From: an uncultured Pelosinus sp.
GTDB lineage: Bacteria; Bacillota; Negativicutes; UMGS1260
Length of the DNA stretch: 44,783 nucleotides
Assembly (NCBI GenBank): GCA_900550105.1
Contig: URQW01000018.1
Location: 1 to 44,783, forward strand
Direction: 5' to 3'
The notes under the pieces are model-generated. The model was not told where the DNA came from, searched no databases, and was given only the letters and a program-made list of their open reading frames with translations. The translations under genes were made by a program, and so were the position numbers. Positions 1-7,721 of the stretch are shown piece after piece; within the stretch, counting starts at the first letter, position 1, and each line of letters opens with the position of its first letter.

Positions 1-436
1 GACGTAGCCAAGCAATTTTAGTTGCCGGGTACATAGGATGAGTCGGACAGCCTGTACGCCGATATACTTCTAATAAATCAGACCGCGTTTTCTTCCATTC
101 ACTCACAATTTTAGAACTGCGGTTGTCGGCCCAAGTCATCAACTTGGTAATCGGTCTACCTGTTTTATCGTAAGCTAAAAAACTATGAAAAACAGAACTA
201 AAAGCAATTCCATCAGCTTGACGACCTTGTGCAGCTAAAGTAGCTGCCACACTCCGAATTACATGGGCCGTAGCACCGACAATTTCATCAGGATCTTGTT
301 CCGCCCACTCGGGATACGGTGTGTACAGAGGATACTGCTTATCAGCCGAACCTAAGCAATTTCCATTCGGCTCATAAGCGACAGCTCTGACGCCGGTTGT
401 TCCAATATCAATTCCCAGCCAAACTGTTGAATTCAT
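1..436 (-). CDS. gntK: Gluconate kinase (FGGY family), N-terminal part only
   Basis: Phosphorylates gluconate (or a close aldonate) to the 6-phosphate in the cytoplasm. The frame is open to the window edge, so only about 145 N-terminal residues are present. They begin MNSTVWLGIDIGTTGVRA, the FGGY ATPase phosphate-1 motif, and continue with YPLYTP, AEQDPDEI, FSSVFHS and TWADNRS, then RTGCPTHPM. From memory these blocks match Bacillus GntK closely, which favours gluconate over xylulose or glycerol. The start at 436 has AAAGG about 9 nt upstream; an in-frame ATG at 445 lies too close to that SD. The gene follows the MFS transporter by 99 bp on the same strand, so uptake and phosphorylation are probably coupled. 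Substrate is inferred from similarity; the C-terminal half is not visible. Confidence 0.85.
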   Translation of the reverse strand, partial: MNSTVWLGIDIGTTGVRAVAYEPNGNCLGSADKQYPLYTPYPEWAEQDPDEIVGATAHVIRSVAATLAAQGRQADGIAFSSVFHSFLAYDKTGRPITKLMTWADNRSSKIVSEWKKTRSDLLEVYRRTGCPTHPMYPATKIAWLR

Positions 437-535
437 TTTTCTCATCCTTTCACACATAACAAAACTAGGTGAAAAAATCCTGACTGCCAGATAAGAAAAC
501 TATCTGACAGTCAGAACGGATTACACACCTATGAT

Positions 536-1828
536 TTAGCTTGCTTTTTCTTCAACTTGAATCGGTTTAATTTCTTGCAGTACGAAAGCATAAGTCAAGG
601 CGCCCAACAAGCAGCAACCGCCGGAAATGGCCAGAGCCACCATAAAGTTACCAGTCGTAGCAATAATATAACCTGTAACAATCGGTCCTAAAATACCGCC
701 GATATTGGAAGCACAGTTTTGAATACCGCCAAGCACGGAAGTCATATTGCGAGGCGCTACGTCGCCAGGCAACGACCAAAGAGCTGCAGCAGCAAAAGCC
801 AAGCCGCCATAGGACACGCAGAGAAGACCAATCGCTACTACATTGGATTCTACTAGACCAGCAAAAGCAATCGAAGTAGCTAGAAGCATACCACAGACGA
901 GATTAATTTTTCTGGAACGAGTTAAATTACCCGTTTTCGCATACATATAATCTGTTAAAATACCGCCGCACCACTGTGCCAAAATGCCGCAGAGAGGAGG
1001 AAGCATGGCCGCCCAGCCCATCGTCATAAGCTGCATACCGCGGTCTTTTACCAAATAAGTGGGGAACCAAGTAATAAAGAAATAAATCGCATAATTAAAT
1101 AAGAAGAAACCTAGACACATGGCCACTACATTACGGTATTTCAAAAGTTCATACCATTTCATGGGCTGCGTTTTATCAATACCTTCTTTTTTCGCTTGTC
1201 CCTCACGGATATACTTTAATTCAGCTTGATTTACATATTTGGATTTTTCCGGGTCCTGATAATAAGCCATCCAAGCGACGGCCCACAGTAAGCCTACAGC
1301 GCCGCAGACAATAAAGGGAAGCTGCCAGCCATACACTGCAACCATCCAGGCAACGAAAGGCATCGTAAAAGCTGTACCGAATTTACTGCCGCTATCAAAG
1401 AGTGCTGTTACACGACCTCTTTCCTTATCAGGAAACCATTTAGCCGTAATCCCAGCATTACAAGGATATACACCGGCTTCGCCCATGCCCATAAATACGC
1501 GGGCGCCAATTAATGCACTCACAGATTTCGCTCCAGCCGTAGCTGCTGTTGCTAAAGACCACCAGATAACTGCGATAGGAAGGCAAATTCTCTGACCGAT
1601 ACGGTCAGCCAGCCAACCAGCTGGAATCTGAAAAGCAGCGTAGCTCCAAAAGAAAGCAGACATTATAATACCCATTTCTGTTGTACCGATATGAAGATCT
1701 TTCATCATGGTTGGCGCTGCGGCGGACATACAAGTCCGGTCCAGATAATTAATTGCAATTGCCGCCAGCATTAAAACGGCTACGCCATAACGCGCTTTTG
1801 TTTTTGGTTCTTGTACTTGTGTACTCAA
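536..1828 (-). CDS. MFS sugar-acid/anion transporter (ACS family, GudP/ExuT-like)
   Basis: A 430-residue, 12-helix major facilitator of the anion:cation symporter family, which imports hexonates, hexarates or hexuronates with protons. The N-terminal helix carries INYLDRTCMSAAAP, and the loop between helices 2 and 3 carries GWLADRIGQR, both typical of GudP/GarP/ExuT proteins. The start is a TTG at 1828, seven bases after a strong GGAGG; no ATG lies near it in frame. It is upstream of a gluconate kinase on the same strand and divergent from an RpiR regulator, so the likely cargo is gluconate or a related aldonate. Substrate cannot be fixed from sequence alone: glucarate, galactonate and hexuronate carriers look alike. 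Confidence 0.88.
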   Translation of the reverse strand: MSTQVQEPKTKARYGVAVLMLAAIAINYLDRTCMSAAAPTMMKDLHIGTTEMGIIMSAFFWSYAAFQIPAGWLADRIGQRICLPIAVIWWSLATAATAGAKSVSALIGARVFMGMGEAGVYPCNAGITAKWFPDKERGRVTALFDSGSKFGTAFTMPFVAWMVAVYGWQLPFIVCGAVGLLWAVAWMAYYQDPEKSKYVNQAELKYIREGQAKKEGIDKTQPMKWYELLKYRNVVAMCLGFFLFNYAIYFFITWFPTYLVKDRGMQLMTMGWAAMLPPLCGILAQWCGGILTDYMYAKTGNLTRSRKINLVCGMLLATSIAFAGLVESNVVAIGLLCVSYGGLAFAAAALWSLPGDVAPRNMTSVLGGIQNCASNIGGILGPIVTGYIIATTGNFMVALAISGGCCLLGALTYAFVLQEIKPIQVEEKAS

Positions 1829-1863
1829 AATAGCCCCTCCTCAATTCAATAAACCATCATCAC

Positions 1864-1905
1864 GTCTGTTCTTCGCTTTCGTCCCACCTTTCCTCTGAAA
1901 CAGAC
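1864..1905 (-). other. Possible structured 5' leader hairpin of the MFS transporter mRNA
   Basis: In the minus-strand transcript a perfect 7-bp pair, GTCTGTT (1905-1899) with AACAGAC (1870-1864), encloses 28 nt just upstream of the SD of the transporter gene. The loop contains GGGACGAAAGCG. It resembles no riboswitch class that I can assign. It may be chance or a small leader structure. Confidence 0.25.
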
Positions 1906-1945
1906 AATCAGAAAAATGATATACTTTTTTCTTTTTTTAATATAA

Positions 1946-1967
1946 AAATGATTGCACTATATCATTT
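1946..1967. promoter_or_regulatory. Candidate operator palindrome between MFS gene and rpiR
   Basis: AAATGAT and ATCATTT form perfect 7-bp arms around an 8-bp spacer in the AT-rich divergent region. The stretch ATTGCAC inside it recurs near 2030, again followed by an AT-rich run ending in ATATTT. The position suits binding by the adjacent RpiR regulator, but that assignment is inference. Confidence 0.4.
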
Positions 1968-2099
1968 AACTATATTGTAGCGGAACTTATTTATTCACGC
2001 AATAATTATTTTTGCAAAATTCTTATCTATTGCACAAAGATATTTTTTTCACAATTTAAAGGAAAAAGAAGCTTAGCATTCGAATTAGATGAACTGTTG

Positions 2100-2127
2100 T
2101 TTTACCGTACGAATTCACTAGTATAAT
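2100..2127 (+). promoter_or_regulatory. Sigma-A-type promoter of rpiR-family gene
   Basis: A consensus -10 TATAAT (2122-2127) lies 16 bp after TTTTAC (2100-2105). The start codon follows 46 bp downstream. The -35 match is modest. Confidence 0.5.
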
Positions 2128-2173
2128 AAAAAATACTGTTTTTATTTTGGAAATTGATTGTAGGAGCGTACTT

Positions 2174-3034
2174 ATGACCGAACCGACCATTCCCACTCCC
2201 TGCTTGCCTTTGCTGCGCAGCGGCTATCAAAACTTTACAAAATCAGAACGGAAAATCGCCGACTATATTATCCAATCGCCCCATCAAGTCGTACAGCAAA
2301 CCATTTCAGAAATTGCGGATGCAACCAAAAGCGCCGAAATCACTGTTTCGCGTTTTTGCCGCAAGTTAGGCTATAGCGGTCTGCAGAGCCTCAAAATTGC
2401 TTTGGCCAGTGAGATTTTTAGTCCCATGGACTCTGTGGTGCAAGAAGTGAAACAAGGCGACTCTTTCGATTTAATTGCAGCCAAACTCTTTACAACAATC
2501 TCTGACAGCTTGCAAGATACCCTAAAATTACTTGATTTTACAGCACTGCAGCAAGCAGTAGATGTCTTGAGCCAAGCCAGAAAAATTGATGTATACGGTT
2601 TCGCCATCTCTGCCATTATCGCCTATGATATTGAAAGTCGCTTCATCCGTTTTGGCAAACCCATAAAAGCCTATTCTGATATACACATGCAAATTACTTC
2701 GGCTTCTTTACTAAAACCTACCGATGCGGTAATTGCCGTATCTCATACGGGCTCTAATATTGATATCTTAGAATCTGTGGAAATTGCCAAAAAAAATAAG
2801 GCGACCGTCATTGCGATCACCAGTTATCTTCATTCTCCCTTAAGTAAAAAAGCTGATATTGTATTACATGGCATGGGCCAGGAAGTAAAATACCGTTCGG
2901 AAGCAATGGCTTCTCGCCTCGTACATTTGGCGATTGCCGATTTGCTCTATGTGGGCATGCTATTAAAAAACCCTGACGAATTTCTGGAAAACATGAATAA
3001 ATTGCGTCTTTCCATTGCCAAGCGCCGTCTTTAA
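2174..3034 (+). CDS. RpiR-family transcriptional regulator (HTH + SIS domain)
   Basis: A 286-residue sugar-phosphate-responsive regulator. An N-terminal RpiR HTH (about residues 10-85; KSERKIADYI, then AEITVSRFCRKLGYSG) precedes a C-terminal SIS domain (about 125-255; VYGFAISA and VIAVSHTGSNID), which in this family binds phosphosugars. I place the start at the ATG of 2174 because AGGAG sits 7 nt before it; the frame opens earlier at a TTG (2147) that has no SD. It is divergent from the sugar-acid transporter and kinase, so it most likely controls them, with a phosphorylated aldonate as plausible ligand. Its stop codon overlaps the end of the convergent LuxR-type gene by four bases. Confidence 0.9.
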   Translation: MTEPTIPTPCLPLLRSGYQNFTKSERKIADYIIQSPHQVVQQTISEIADATKSAEITVSRFCRKLGYSGLQSLKIALASEIFSPMDSVVQEVKQGDSFDLIAAKLFTTISDSLQDTLKLLDFTALQQAVDVLSQARKIDVYGFAISAIIAYDIESRFIRFGKPIKAYSDIHMQITSASLLKPTDAVIAVSHTGSNIDILESVEIAKKNKATVIAITSYLHSPLSKKADIVLHGMGQEVKYRSEAMASRLVHLAIADLLYVGMLLKNPDEFLENMNKLRLSIAKRRL

Positions 3035-3267
3035 ATAATACCGCATTTTGCGGCTTTCGCTAGCACCTGAGTACGATTCGTCACGTCTAGCTTCTTAAAA
3101 ATGCGCTCTAAATGCATCTCTACACCGACAACAGGAACATCAAGATAGCGTGCAATCTGTTCATCTGACACGCCATGAGCTAATAGACGAATTAAATTTA
3201 ATTGTTCTTCAGTCAAGGTGTCACTCCCCGGACTATAAAACCAATTTAATTTCACCAAATTCTCCAT
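3031..3267 (-). CDS. Small LuxR/GerE-type HTH protein
   Basis: A 78-residue protein made almost entirely of a LuxR-type four-helix HTH: LTEEQLNLIRLLAHG, then SDEQIARYLDV and the recognition-helix region VEMHLERIFKKLDV. There is no receiver or ligand-binding domain, so size and layout recall Bacillus GerE, a single-domain regulator. The start at 3267 has AAGGAG 8 nt upstream; an ATG at 3309 in frame would add 14 residues but has only a weak SD. Its 3' end overlaps that of rpiR on the other strand, so the two transcripts would be antisense at their ends. Target and signal are unknown. Confidence 0.72.
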   Translation of the reverse strand: MENLVKLNWFYSPGSDTLTEEQLNLIRLLAHGVSDEQIARYLDVPVVGVEMHLERIFKKLDVTNRTQVLAKAAKCGII

Positions 3268-3325
3268 CTCATCGGCTCCTTCTCGATCATTATCGGTGTA
3301 TTTTACCATAAGATCTCTTTGTCAT

Positions 3326-3354
3326 AGTATGTCATATAGTTAAGTATTTGTAAA
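3326..3354 (-). promoter_or_regulatory. Candidate promoter of the small LuxR-type gene
   Basis: Reading the minus strand, TTTACA (3354-3349) and CATACT (3331-3326) are separated by 17 bp, 58 bp ahead of the chosen start codon. Confidence 0.42.
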
Positions 3355-3410
3355 TGTATACATGCAAGCGAAATTTTTCCTACTTTTCTTTATTTTTCGC
3401 CATTGATTCC

Positions 3411-3450
3411 AAGAATCCTATCCTAAAAGATAGGATTCTTGTCTTATTTT
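3411..3450 (+). terminator. Hairpin with plus-strand U-tract beside the thioesterase gene end
   Basis: AAGAATCCTATC and GATAGGATTCTT pair perfectly (12 bp, 6-nt loop) and are followed on the plus strand by GTCTTATTTTT. The minus-strand side lacks a T-run, although the gene ending just next to it is on the minus strand. It would stop plus-strand transcripts, for example read-through from rpiR, before they run antisense into the thioesterase. Confidence 0.55.
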
Positions 3451-3845
3451 TCAATGGAAACTATTGCCATTGTGCAGCGCGACATACAAATGATCTTTTC
3501 CTGCTCATCGTGAATCTGAATGTTCCAAACCATGGTGGAACGGCCTTTATGAATCGGTGTCGCTACAGCTGTTACAATGCCATCACGCTTGCCGCGCAGA
3601 TGATTCGCATTAATCTCCATACCTACAGCATAATACTTGCTGCGATCAATAGCCTGGCAAGTACCTTCACTAGCAACCGTTTCCGCCAAAGCGACCGAGG
3701 CGCCGCCATGAAGCAGTCCATAGGGCTGACGGCTGTTTTGATTTACAGGCATAGTAGCGACTACCCGTTCTGGCGATAACTCTACAAATTCGATTCCCAG
3801 CACCTCTAGCATCGAGTTTTTATAATTCGTTTTTTCTACCGTCAT
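3444..3845 (-). CDS. menI: Hotdog thioesterase, MenI/YdiI-like (DHNA-CoA hydrolase candidate)
   Basis: A 133-residue single-hotdog PaaI-family thioesterase. The catalytic segment reads QPYGLLHGGASVALAET, followed by the block EINANHLRGKRDG. From memory both align almost residue for residue with E. coli YdiI (QPFGLLHGGASVVLAES; EINANHVRSAREG), which releases DHNA from DHNA-CoA in menaquinone synthesis. The start at 3845 follows AAGGGAG with 9-nt spacing; an upstream in-frame ATG (3866) lacks a good SD. The menaquinone genes in this window are 36 kb away and lack their own thioesterase, which supports the role. YdiI-type enzymes also hydrolyse other aromatic acyl-CoAs, so the physiological substrate is inferred. 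Confidence 0.75.
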   Translation of the reverse strand: MTVEKTNYKNSMLEVLGIEFVELSPERVVATMPVNQNSRQPYGLLHGGASVALAETVASEGTCQAIDRSKYYAVGMEINANHLRGKRDGIVTAVATPIHKGRSTMVWNIQIHDEQEKIICMSRCTMAIVSIEK

Positions 3846-3917
3846 GAGAAACAACTCCCTTATCACTACCTATTTTTAAATCTACACCGTAATTGTAACA
3901 TTTTTTCAGAAACCCTC

Positions 3918-3945
3918 TTGCAAAAATTTTCATTTATGGTATGAT
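3918..3945 (+). promoter_or_regulatory. Sigma-A-type promoter of the rubrerythrin gene
   Basis: TTGCAA (3918-3923) and TATGAT (3940-3945) are 16 bp apart; the predicted transcription start is about 75 nt before the start codon. Confidence 0.6.
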
Positions 3946-3957
3946 ATTCACATGAGT

Positions 3958-3984
3958 TAATCAATATAAATTATTAATTGATTA
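3958..3984. promoter_or_regulatory. Candidate operator palindrome at the rubrerythrin start site
   Basis: TAATCAAT and ATTGATTA form perfect 8-bp arms around 11 bp, positioned just after the predicted transcription start. This suits a repressor of a peroxide-defence gene. It does not match the PerR box consensus I know (TTATAATnATTATAA), so the regulator is unknown. Confidence 0.4.
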
Positions 3985-4026
3985 CTGTTATCAAAATAAT
4001 GTTCTACTACGAGGAGGATTTTTTTA

Positions 4027-4575
4027 ATGAAAAAATTTGTATGTGCAATTTGCGGTTATGTTCATGAAGGCGATTCAGCTCCAGAATCTTGTCCACAGTG
4101 TAAGGCGCCTGCTAGCAAATTCATCGAAAAGTCCGAAGGTGCTATGAACTGGGCCGACGAACATCGTATTGGCGTTGCAGCAGGCGTAGATGCTGAAATT
4201 CTGGAAGGTCTCAAAATGAACTTTACCGGAGAATGCACCGAAGTAGGTATGTATCTTGCTATGAGCCGTCAAGCTGACCGCGAAGGCTTCCCTGAAATCG
4301 CTGAAGCTTACAAACGGATTGCTTTTGAAGAAGCAGAACATGCTGCTAAATTTGCCGAACTGCTTGGCGAAGTCGTTACAACTTCTACCAAGAAAAACCT
4401 GGAATTACGCGTAGCTGCTGAATACGGCGCTTGCGAAGGCAAACTGGGTATTGCAAAAAAAGCAAAAGCTCTTGGTCTTGATGCAATTCATGATACAGTT
4501 CATGAAATGTGCAAAGATGAAGCGCGCCATGGCGCTGCTTTCAAAGGCTTACTTGAAAGACATTTTGGTAAATAA
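4027..4575 (+). CDS. rbr: Reverse rubrerythrin (N-terminal rubredoxin + ferritin-like diiron domain)
   Basis: A cytoplasmic peroxide reductase of anaerobes, 182 residues. The rubredoxin-type iron site comes first (C6-x2-C9 and C22-x2-C25), followed by the diiron ferritin-like domain with FTGECTEVGMY, FEEAEHAAKF, AAEYGACEGK and CKDEARHG. Classical rubrerythrins have the opposite order; this layout matches the clostridial 'reverse' type, where NADH-dependent electron transfer reduces hydrogen peroxide to water. GAGGAGG precedes the ATG. It is monocistronic: its own promoter, a start-site palindrome upstream and a strong terminator downstream. The product protects oxygen-sensitive enzymes such as the neighbouring pyruvate formate-lyase. 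Confidence 0.93.
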   Translation: MKKFVCAICGYVHEGDSAPESCPQCKAPASKFIEKSEGAMNWADEHRIGVAAGVDAEILEGLKMNFTGECTEVGMYLAMSRQADREGFPEIAEAYKRIAFEEAEHAAKFAELLGEVVTTSTKKNLELRVAAEYGACEGKLGIAKKAKALGLDAIHDTVHEMCKDEARHGAAFKGLLERHFGK

Positions 4576-4594
4576 TTTTTATTATAACAAAAGG

Positions 4595-4636
4595 GCTGAC
4601 TCAGCGGATTTTTCCGTCGAGTCAGCTTTTTGTTTT
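4595..4636 (+). terminator. Intrinsic terminator after the rubrerythrin gene
   Basis: GCTGACTC (4595-4602) pairs with GAGTCAGC (4619-4626); an inner CGGA/TCCG pair extends the stem, and TTTTTGTTTT follows. Confidence 0.85.
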
Positions 4637-4665
4637 ATTCTTAAGCTCAGATCCGCCGCAGCTGT

Positions 4666-5385
4666 TCACGTCAGCAGCTTAAGATCCAGTTTTTCTAAAG
4701 CCGCGCCAAAGCGCCGTACATCCTCGCTTGTTGCCGCCGGCGCCGTCAAAGAATAGTCCCAGCCAAGCTTCTCCCATTTCTGTCGGCCCAGCTGATGATA
4801 GGCAAGAAGTTCAATAGCAGGTAGACGCGGCATAGCGGTAAGCAGCGAAGCAAGCGCCGCAGCATCTTCTTGTGTGTCAGTAACGCCGGGAATCACTACA
4901 TAGCGGACGACAACAGGAATTGTCGCCGACAAAGCATAGCGTAAATTCGCTGCTACCAAACCAATATCCTGATTCGTCAGCTCAGCATAGCGCCTTGCCG
5001 TAGCCCCCTTCAAGCTTAGCTGCAAATAATCGGTTACAGAGAGTACTTCGGCAAATTGAGCAGTCTCACCATAGCCTGATGTATCTAATAGCGTATGAAT
5101 GTTAGCGCTACGGCAAGAGCGAAAAAGCTTCGCAACAAAAGCAGACTGCAACAGCGGTTCGCCGCCGCTGACTGTAATCGCTCCCTGACCGCCGTAAAAA
5201 GCGCGATAACGTTGTACATCAGCAATGACCTCATCTACGGAAATGCGCTTCGTCCCCTGGCGCCATGTATCAGGATTGTGACAAAAACGGCAGCCCAGGG
5301 GACAGCCGCTCAAGAAAAGAACGTAGCGAATCCCCGGGCCATCGACAGTACCAAAAGTTTCAATGGAATGGTAGTATCCCTCCAT
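4666..5385 (-). CDS. pflA: Pyruvate formate-lyase activating enzyme (radical SAM)
   Basis: A 239-residue radical SAM enzyme that abstracts a hydrogen from the PFL glycine, creating the catalytic glycyl radical. The 4Fe-4S cysteines are C28-x3-C32-x2-C35 (SGCPLGCRFCHNPDTW); TFGTVDGPGIR just before and TVSGGEPLLQ after are family signatures. Length fits the short PflA form without a ferredoxin insert. GGAGGAGG lies just ahead of the ATG. It sits 23 bp downstream of pflB on the same strand, so both are made from one transcript controlled by the ZTP riboswitch. Confidence 0.95.
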   Translation of the reverse strand: MEGYYHSIETFGTVDGPGIRYVLFLSGCPLGCRFCHNPDTWRQGTKRISVDEVIADVQRYRAFYGGQGAITVSGGEPLLQSAFVAKLFRSCRSANIHTLLDTSGYGETAQFAEVLSVTDYLQLSLKGATARRYAELTNQDIGLVAANLRYALSATIPVVVRYVVIPGVTDTQEDAAALASLLTAMPRLPAIELLAYHQLGRQKWEKLGWDYSLTAPAATSEDVRRFGAALEKLDLKLLT

Positions 5386-5408
5386 CGCCCCTCCTCCTTC
5401 AATAAGCC

Positions 5409-7640
5409 TTACATGGCTTCATAGAAAGTACGGCTAATGACTTCCCGCTGATGGGCGGGACTTAAGTTGACAAAGTGAACCGCATAACCGGAGACGCGGA
5501 TCGTGAGCTGCGGATACAATTCCGGTTGAGCCATAGCTTTTTCTAAGAGGCTCCGCTCCAATACATTTACATTGATATGATGTCCTTGCTGGCGGCTGTA
5601 GCCGTCAAGCAGCGCTGCAAGGTTGCGAATTTGATTTTCTCGGCCTTTCCCCAACGATCCCGGCACAGCTGAGAAAGTATAGGAAATGCCATCTTGGCAA
5701 TCGTCATAAGAAATATGGGCTACCGAATTCATTGCGGCTAAAGCGCCGCGCTGATCTCGTCCATGCATCGGGTTCGCGCCGGGAGCAAAAGCTTCTCCTG
5801 ATTTGCGGCCATCTGGCGTCGCCCCTGTTTTCTTCCCATACATAACATTGGAGGTAATCGTCAGTACGGAAAGTGTATGCTTCGCATCGCGGTAAGCGGC
5901 ATGACGCTTTAAATTGCGGGAAAACTCAGCGGTAAGCTCCTTGGCAAAGACGTCAACTCGCTCATCATCATTACCATAGCAAGGAAACTCTTCTATGCTC
6001 GCAAACTCGGTAGCAATTCCTTGCTCATTGCGCACCACTTTCACCTTGCCATATTTGATAGCGCTTAAAGAGTCAGCAGCCACAGAAAGTCCGGCAACAC
6101 CAAACGCCATCAGACGATCTACTTTGGTGTCATGCAACGCCAATTGCGACCGTTCATAGGCATATTTATCATGCATGTAATGAATCACATTCATCGTGTT
6201 CACATAGAGACCAGCAAGCCATTTCAAAACAACGGAATAATTTTGCCGTACCTGTTCAAAATCAAGCACTTCGCCAGTCATTTCCGGCACAACAGGCCCG
6301 ACCTGCTCACCCGTTTTTTCATCGCGCCCGCCATTAATCGCTAGCAGCAGCGCCTTAGCTAAGTTTGCTCTAGCACCAAAGAACTGCATCTGTTTGCCTA
6401 CTTTCATGGCCGATACGCAGCAGGCAATGGCATAATCATCGCCATATTCCACACGCATCACATCATCATTTTCATATTGAATGGCACTTGTATCAATGGA
6501 GACTTGCGCGCAAAAATCCTTAAAGCCTTGCGGCAATCCCTCCGACCAAAGTACAGTTAAGTTCGGCTCTGGCGCGGGTCCTAGATTATAGAGAGTGTGA
6601 AGAATTCTAAAGGACGTCTTAGTTACAAGCGTCCGTCCGTCAAGTCCCATCCCACCGATCGCTTCTGTTACCCAGAGAGGATCACCAGCAAAAAGCTCGT
6701 TGTAATCAGGCGTTCTGAGATGACGAGCTAAACGTAGTTTGATTACAAGCTGATCAATAAGTTCCTGCGCCTCGGCTTCCGTAATAATACCACTAGCGAG
6801 ATCTCGCGCAAGATAAATATCAAGAAAGGTTGAAACACGACCTAACGACATAGCTGCGCCATTTTGCTCCTTAATGGCAGCAAGGTATCCCAAATAAAGC
6901 GCCTGTACAGCTTCTTTTGCCGTTTCAGCGGGACGGCTTATATCAACACCATAGCTTTTCGCCATTTGAGCGATTTCGCCAAGAGCAGCAATTTGTTCGG
7001 CAACTTCCTCACGGAGACGAATAACATCTTCGGTCATTGCTTTTTCCGCTAGTTCTACTAAATCTTTTTTCTTTTCAGCAATCAGACGATCCGTACCATA
7101 AAGCGCTACGCGGCGATAGTCGCCAATAATTCGACCACGTCCGTAGGCATCAGGCAGTCCTGTAATAATACCAAGGCGGCGTACCTGACGCATTTCATCA
7201 GTATAGGCGTCAAAAACAGCCGTATTATGGGTTTTCCGATGGTGATGATAAATTTCCGAAATTTTGTCATCCAGGTGATAGCCGTAAGCTTCACAAGCCT
7301 GTTCAGCCATGCGAATACCGCCATTTACGATAATGCTTCGTTCTAGCGGTTTTTCCGTCTGGAGGCCTACGATGATCTCAAGATCTTTTTCAATATAGCC
7401 AGGTCCATGAGAAGTAATTGTCGAAACTTTTGTGGTATCGACAGACCAAACTCCCTCTCTCTGTCTTTCTTCTTGCAAACGCTGCAGACAAATCTGCCAA
7501 AGTTTCTCGGTTCTTGCCGTTGGTCCCGTCAAGAAAACGCTGTCTCCCTCGTAAGGGCTATAGTTTAACTGAATAAAGTTTCTTACATCAATTTCCTGTT
7601 CCCACTTACCGCTTTGAAATCCCTTAGCATTTTTCACCAT
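5409..7640 (-). CDS. pflB: Formate C-acetyltransferase (pyruvate formate-lyase)
   Basis: Converts pyruvate and CoA to acetyl-CoA and formate in anaerobic metabolism. The 743-residue protein has the adjacent catalytic cysteines C407-C408 (AIACCVSAM) and the C-terminal glycyl-radical loop RVSGYAVHF with the radical glycine at 718, 25 residues from the end. This is full length for PFL. YDDCQDGISYT and PDGRKSGEAFAPGANP are further family blocks; it lacks marks of the diol dehydratase branch. Formate from this enzyme feeds one-carbon (10-formyl-THF) metabolism, which explains the ZTP riboswitch in its leader. pflA follows directly. Confidence 0.97.
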   Translation of the reverse strand: MVKNAKGFQSGKWEQEIDVRNFIQLNYSPYEGDSVFLTGPTARTEKLWQICLQRLQEERQREGVWSVDTTKVSTITSHGPGYIEKDLEIIVGLQTEKPLERSIIVNGGIRMAEQACEAYGYHLDDKISEIYHHHRKTHNTAVFDAYTDEMRQVRRLGIITGLPDAYGRGRIIGDYRRVALYGTDRLIAEKKKDLVELAEKAMTEDVIRLREEVAEQIAALGEIAQMAKSYGVDISRPAETAKEAVQALYLGYLAAIKEQNGAAMSLGRVSTFLDIYLARDLASGIITEAEAQELIDQLVIKLRLARHLRTPDYNELFAGDPLWVTEAIGGMGLDGRTLVTKTSFRILHTLYNLGPAPEPNLTVLWSEGLPQGFKDFCAQVSIDTSAIQYENDDVMRVEYGDDYAIACCVSAMKVGKQMQFFGARANLAKALLLAINGGRDEKTGEQVGPVVPEMTGEVLDFEQVRQNYSVVLKWLAGLYVNTMNVIHYMHDKYAYERSQLALHDTKVDRLMAFGVAGLSVAADSLSAIKYGKVKVVRNEQGIATEFASIEEFPCYGNDDERVDVFAKELTAEFSRNLKRHAAYRDAKHTLSVLTITSNVMYGKKTGATPDGRKSGEAFAPGANPMHGRDQRGALAAMNSVAHISYDDCQDGISYTFSAVPGSLGKGRENQIRNLAALLDGYSRQQGHHINVNVLERSLLEKAMAQPELYPQLTIRVSGYAVHFVNLSPAHQREVISRTFYEAM

Positions 7641-7681
7641 ATTACTAGTACCCCCTTTTTATAGTTGCCTATCGTAACGAT

Positions 7682-7721
7682 AAAAAGACCGCCCGAACAA
7701 GACGATCTTGCCCAGGCGGTC
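7682..7721 (-). terminator. Riboswitch-controlled terminator of pflB
   Basis: In the transcript GACCGCC (7721-7715) pairs with GGGCGGTC (7694-7687), then TTTTT. The 5' arm is the same CCGCCTGGGC stretch that forms the 3' half of the ZTP aptamer, so aptamer and terminator exclude each other. Confidence 0.8.

Noticed and set aside
1864..1905. GGGACGAAAGCG in the transporter leader as a c-di-GMP (GEMM) riboswitch
   Set aside because: The sequence lacks the GCACAGGGCAAACC half and the GGACGCAAAGCC block of that class; only a short superficial likeness remains.
3354..3779. Plus-strand frame opposite the thioesterase gene
   Set aside because: Antisense to a clear hotdog enzyme and interrupted in function by a terminator; no SD or recognisable domain.
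4451..4756. Overlapping plus-strand frame across the rubrerythrin end and its terminator
   Set aside because: It runs through the terminator hairpin into the end of pflA, has no SD and has low-complexity content; a shadow frame.
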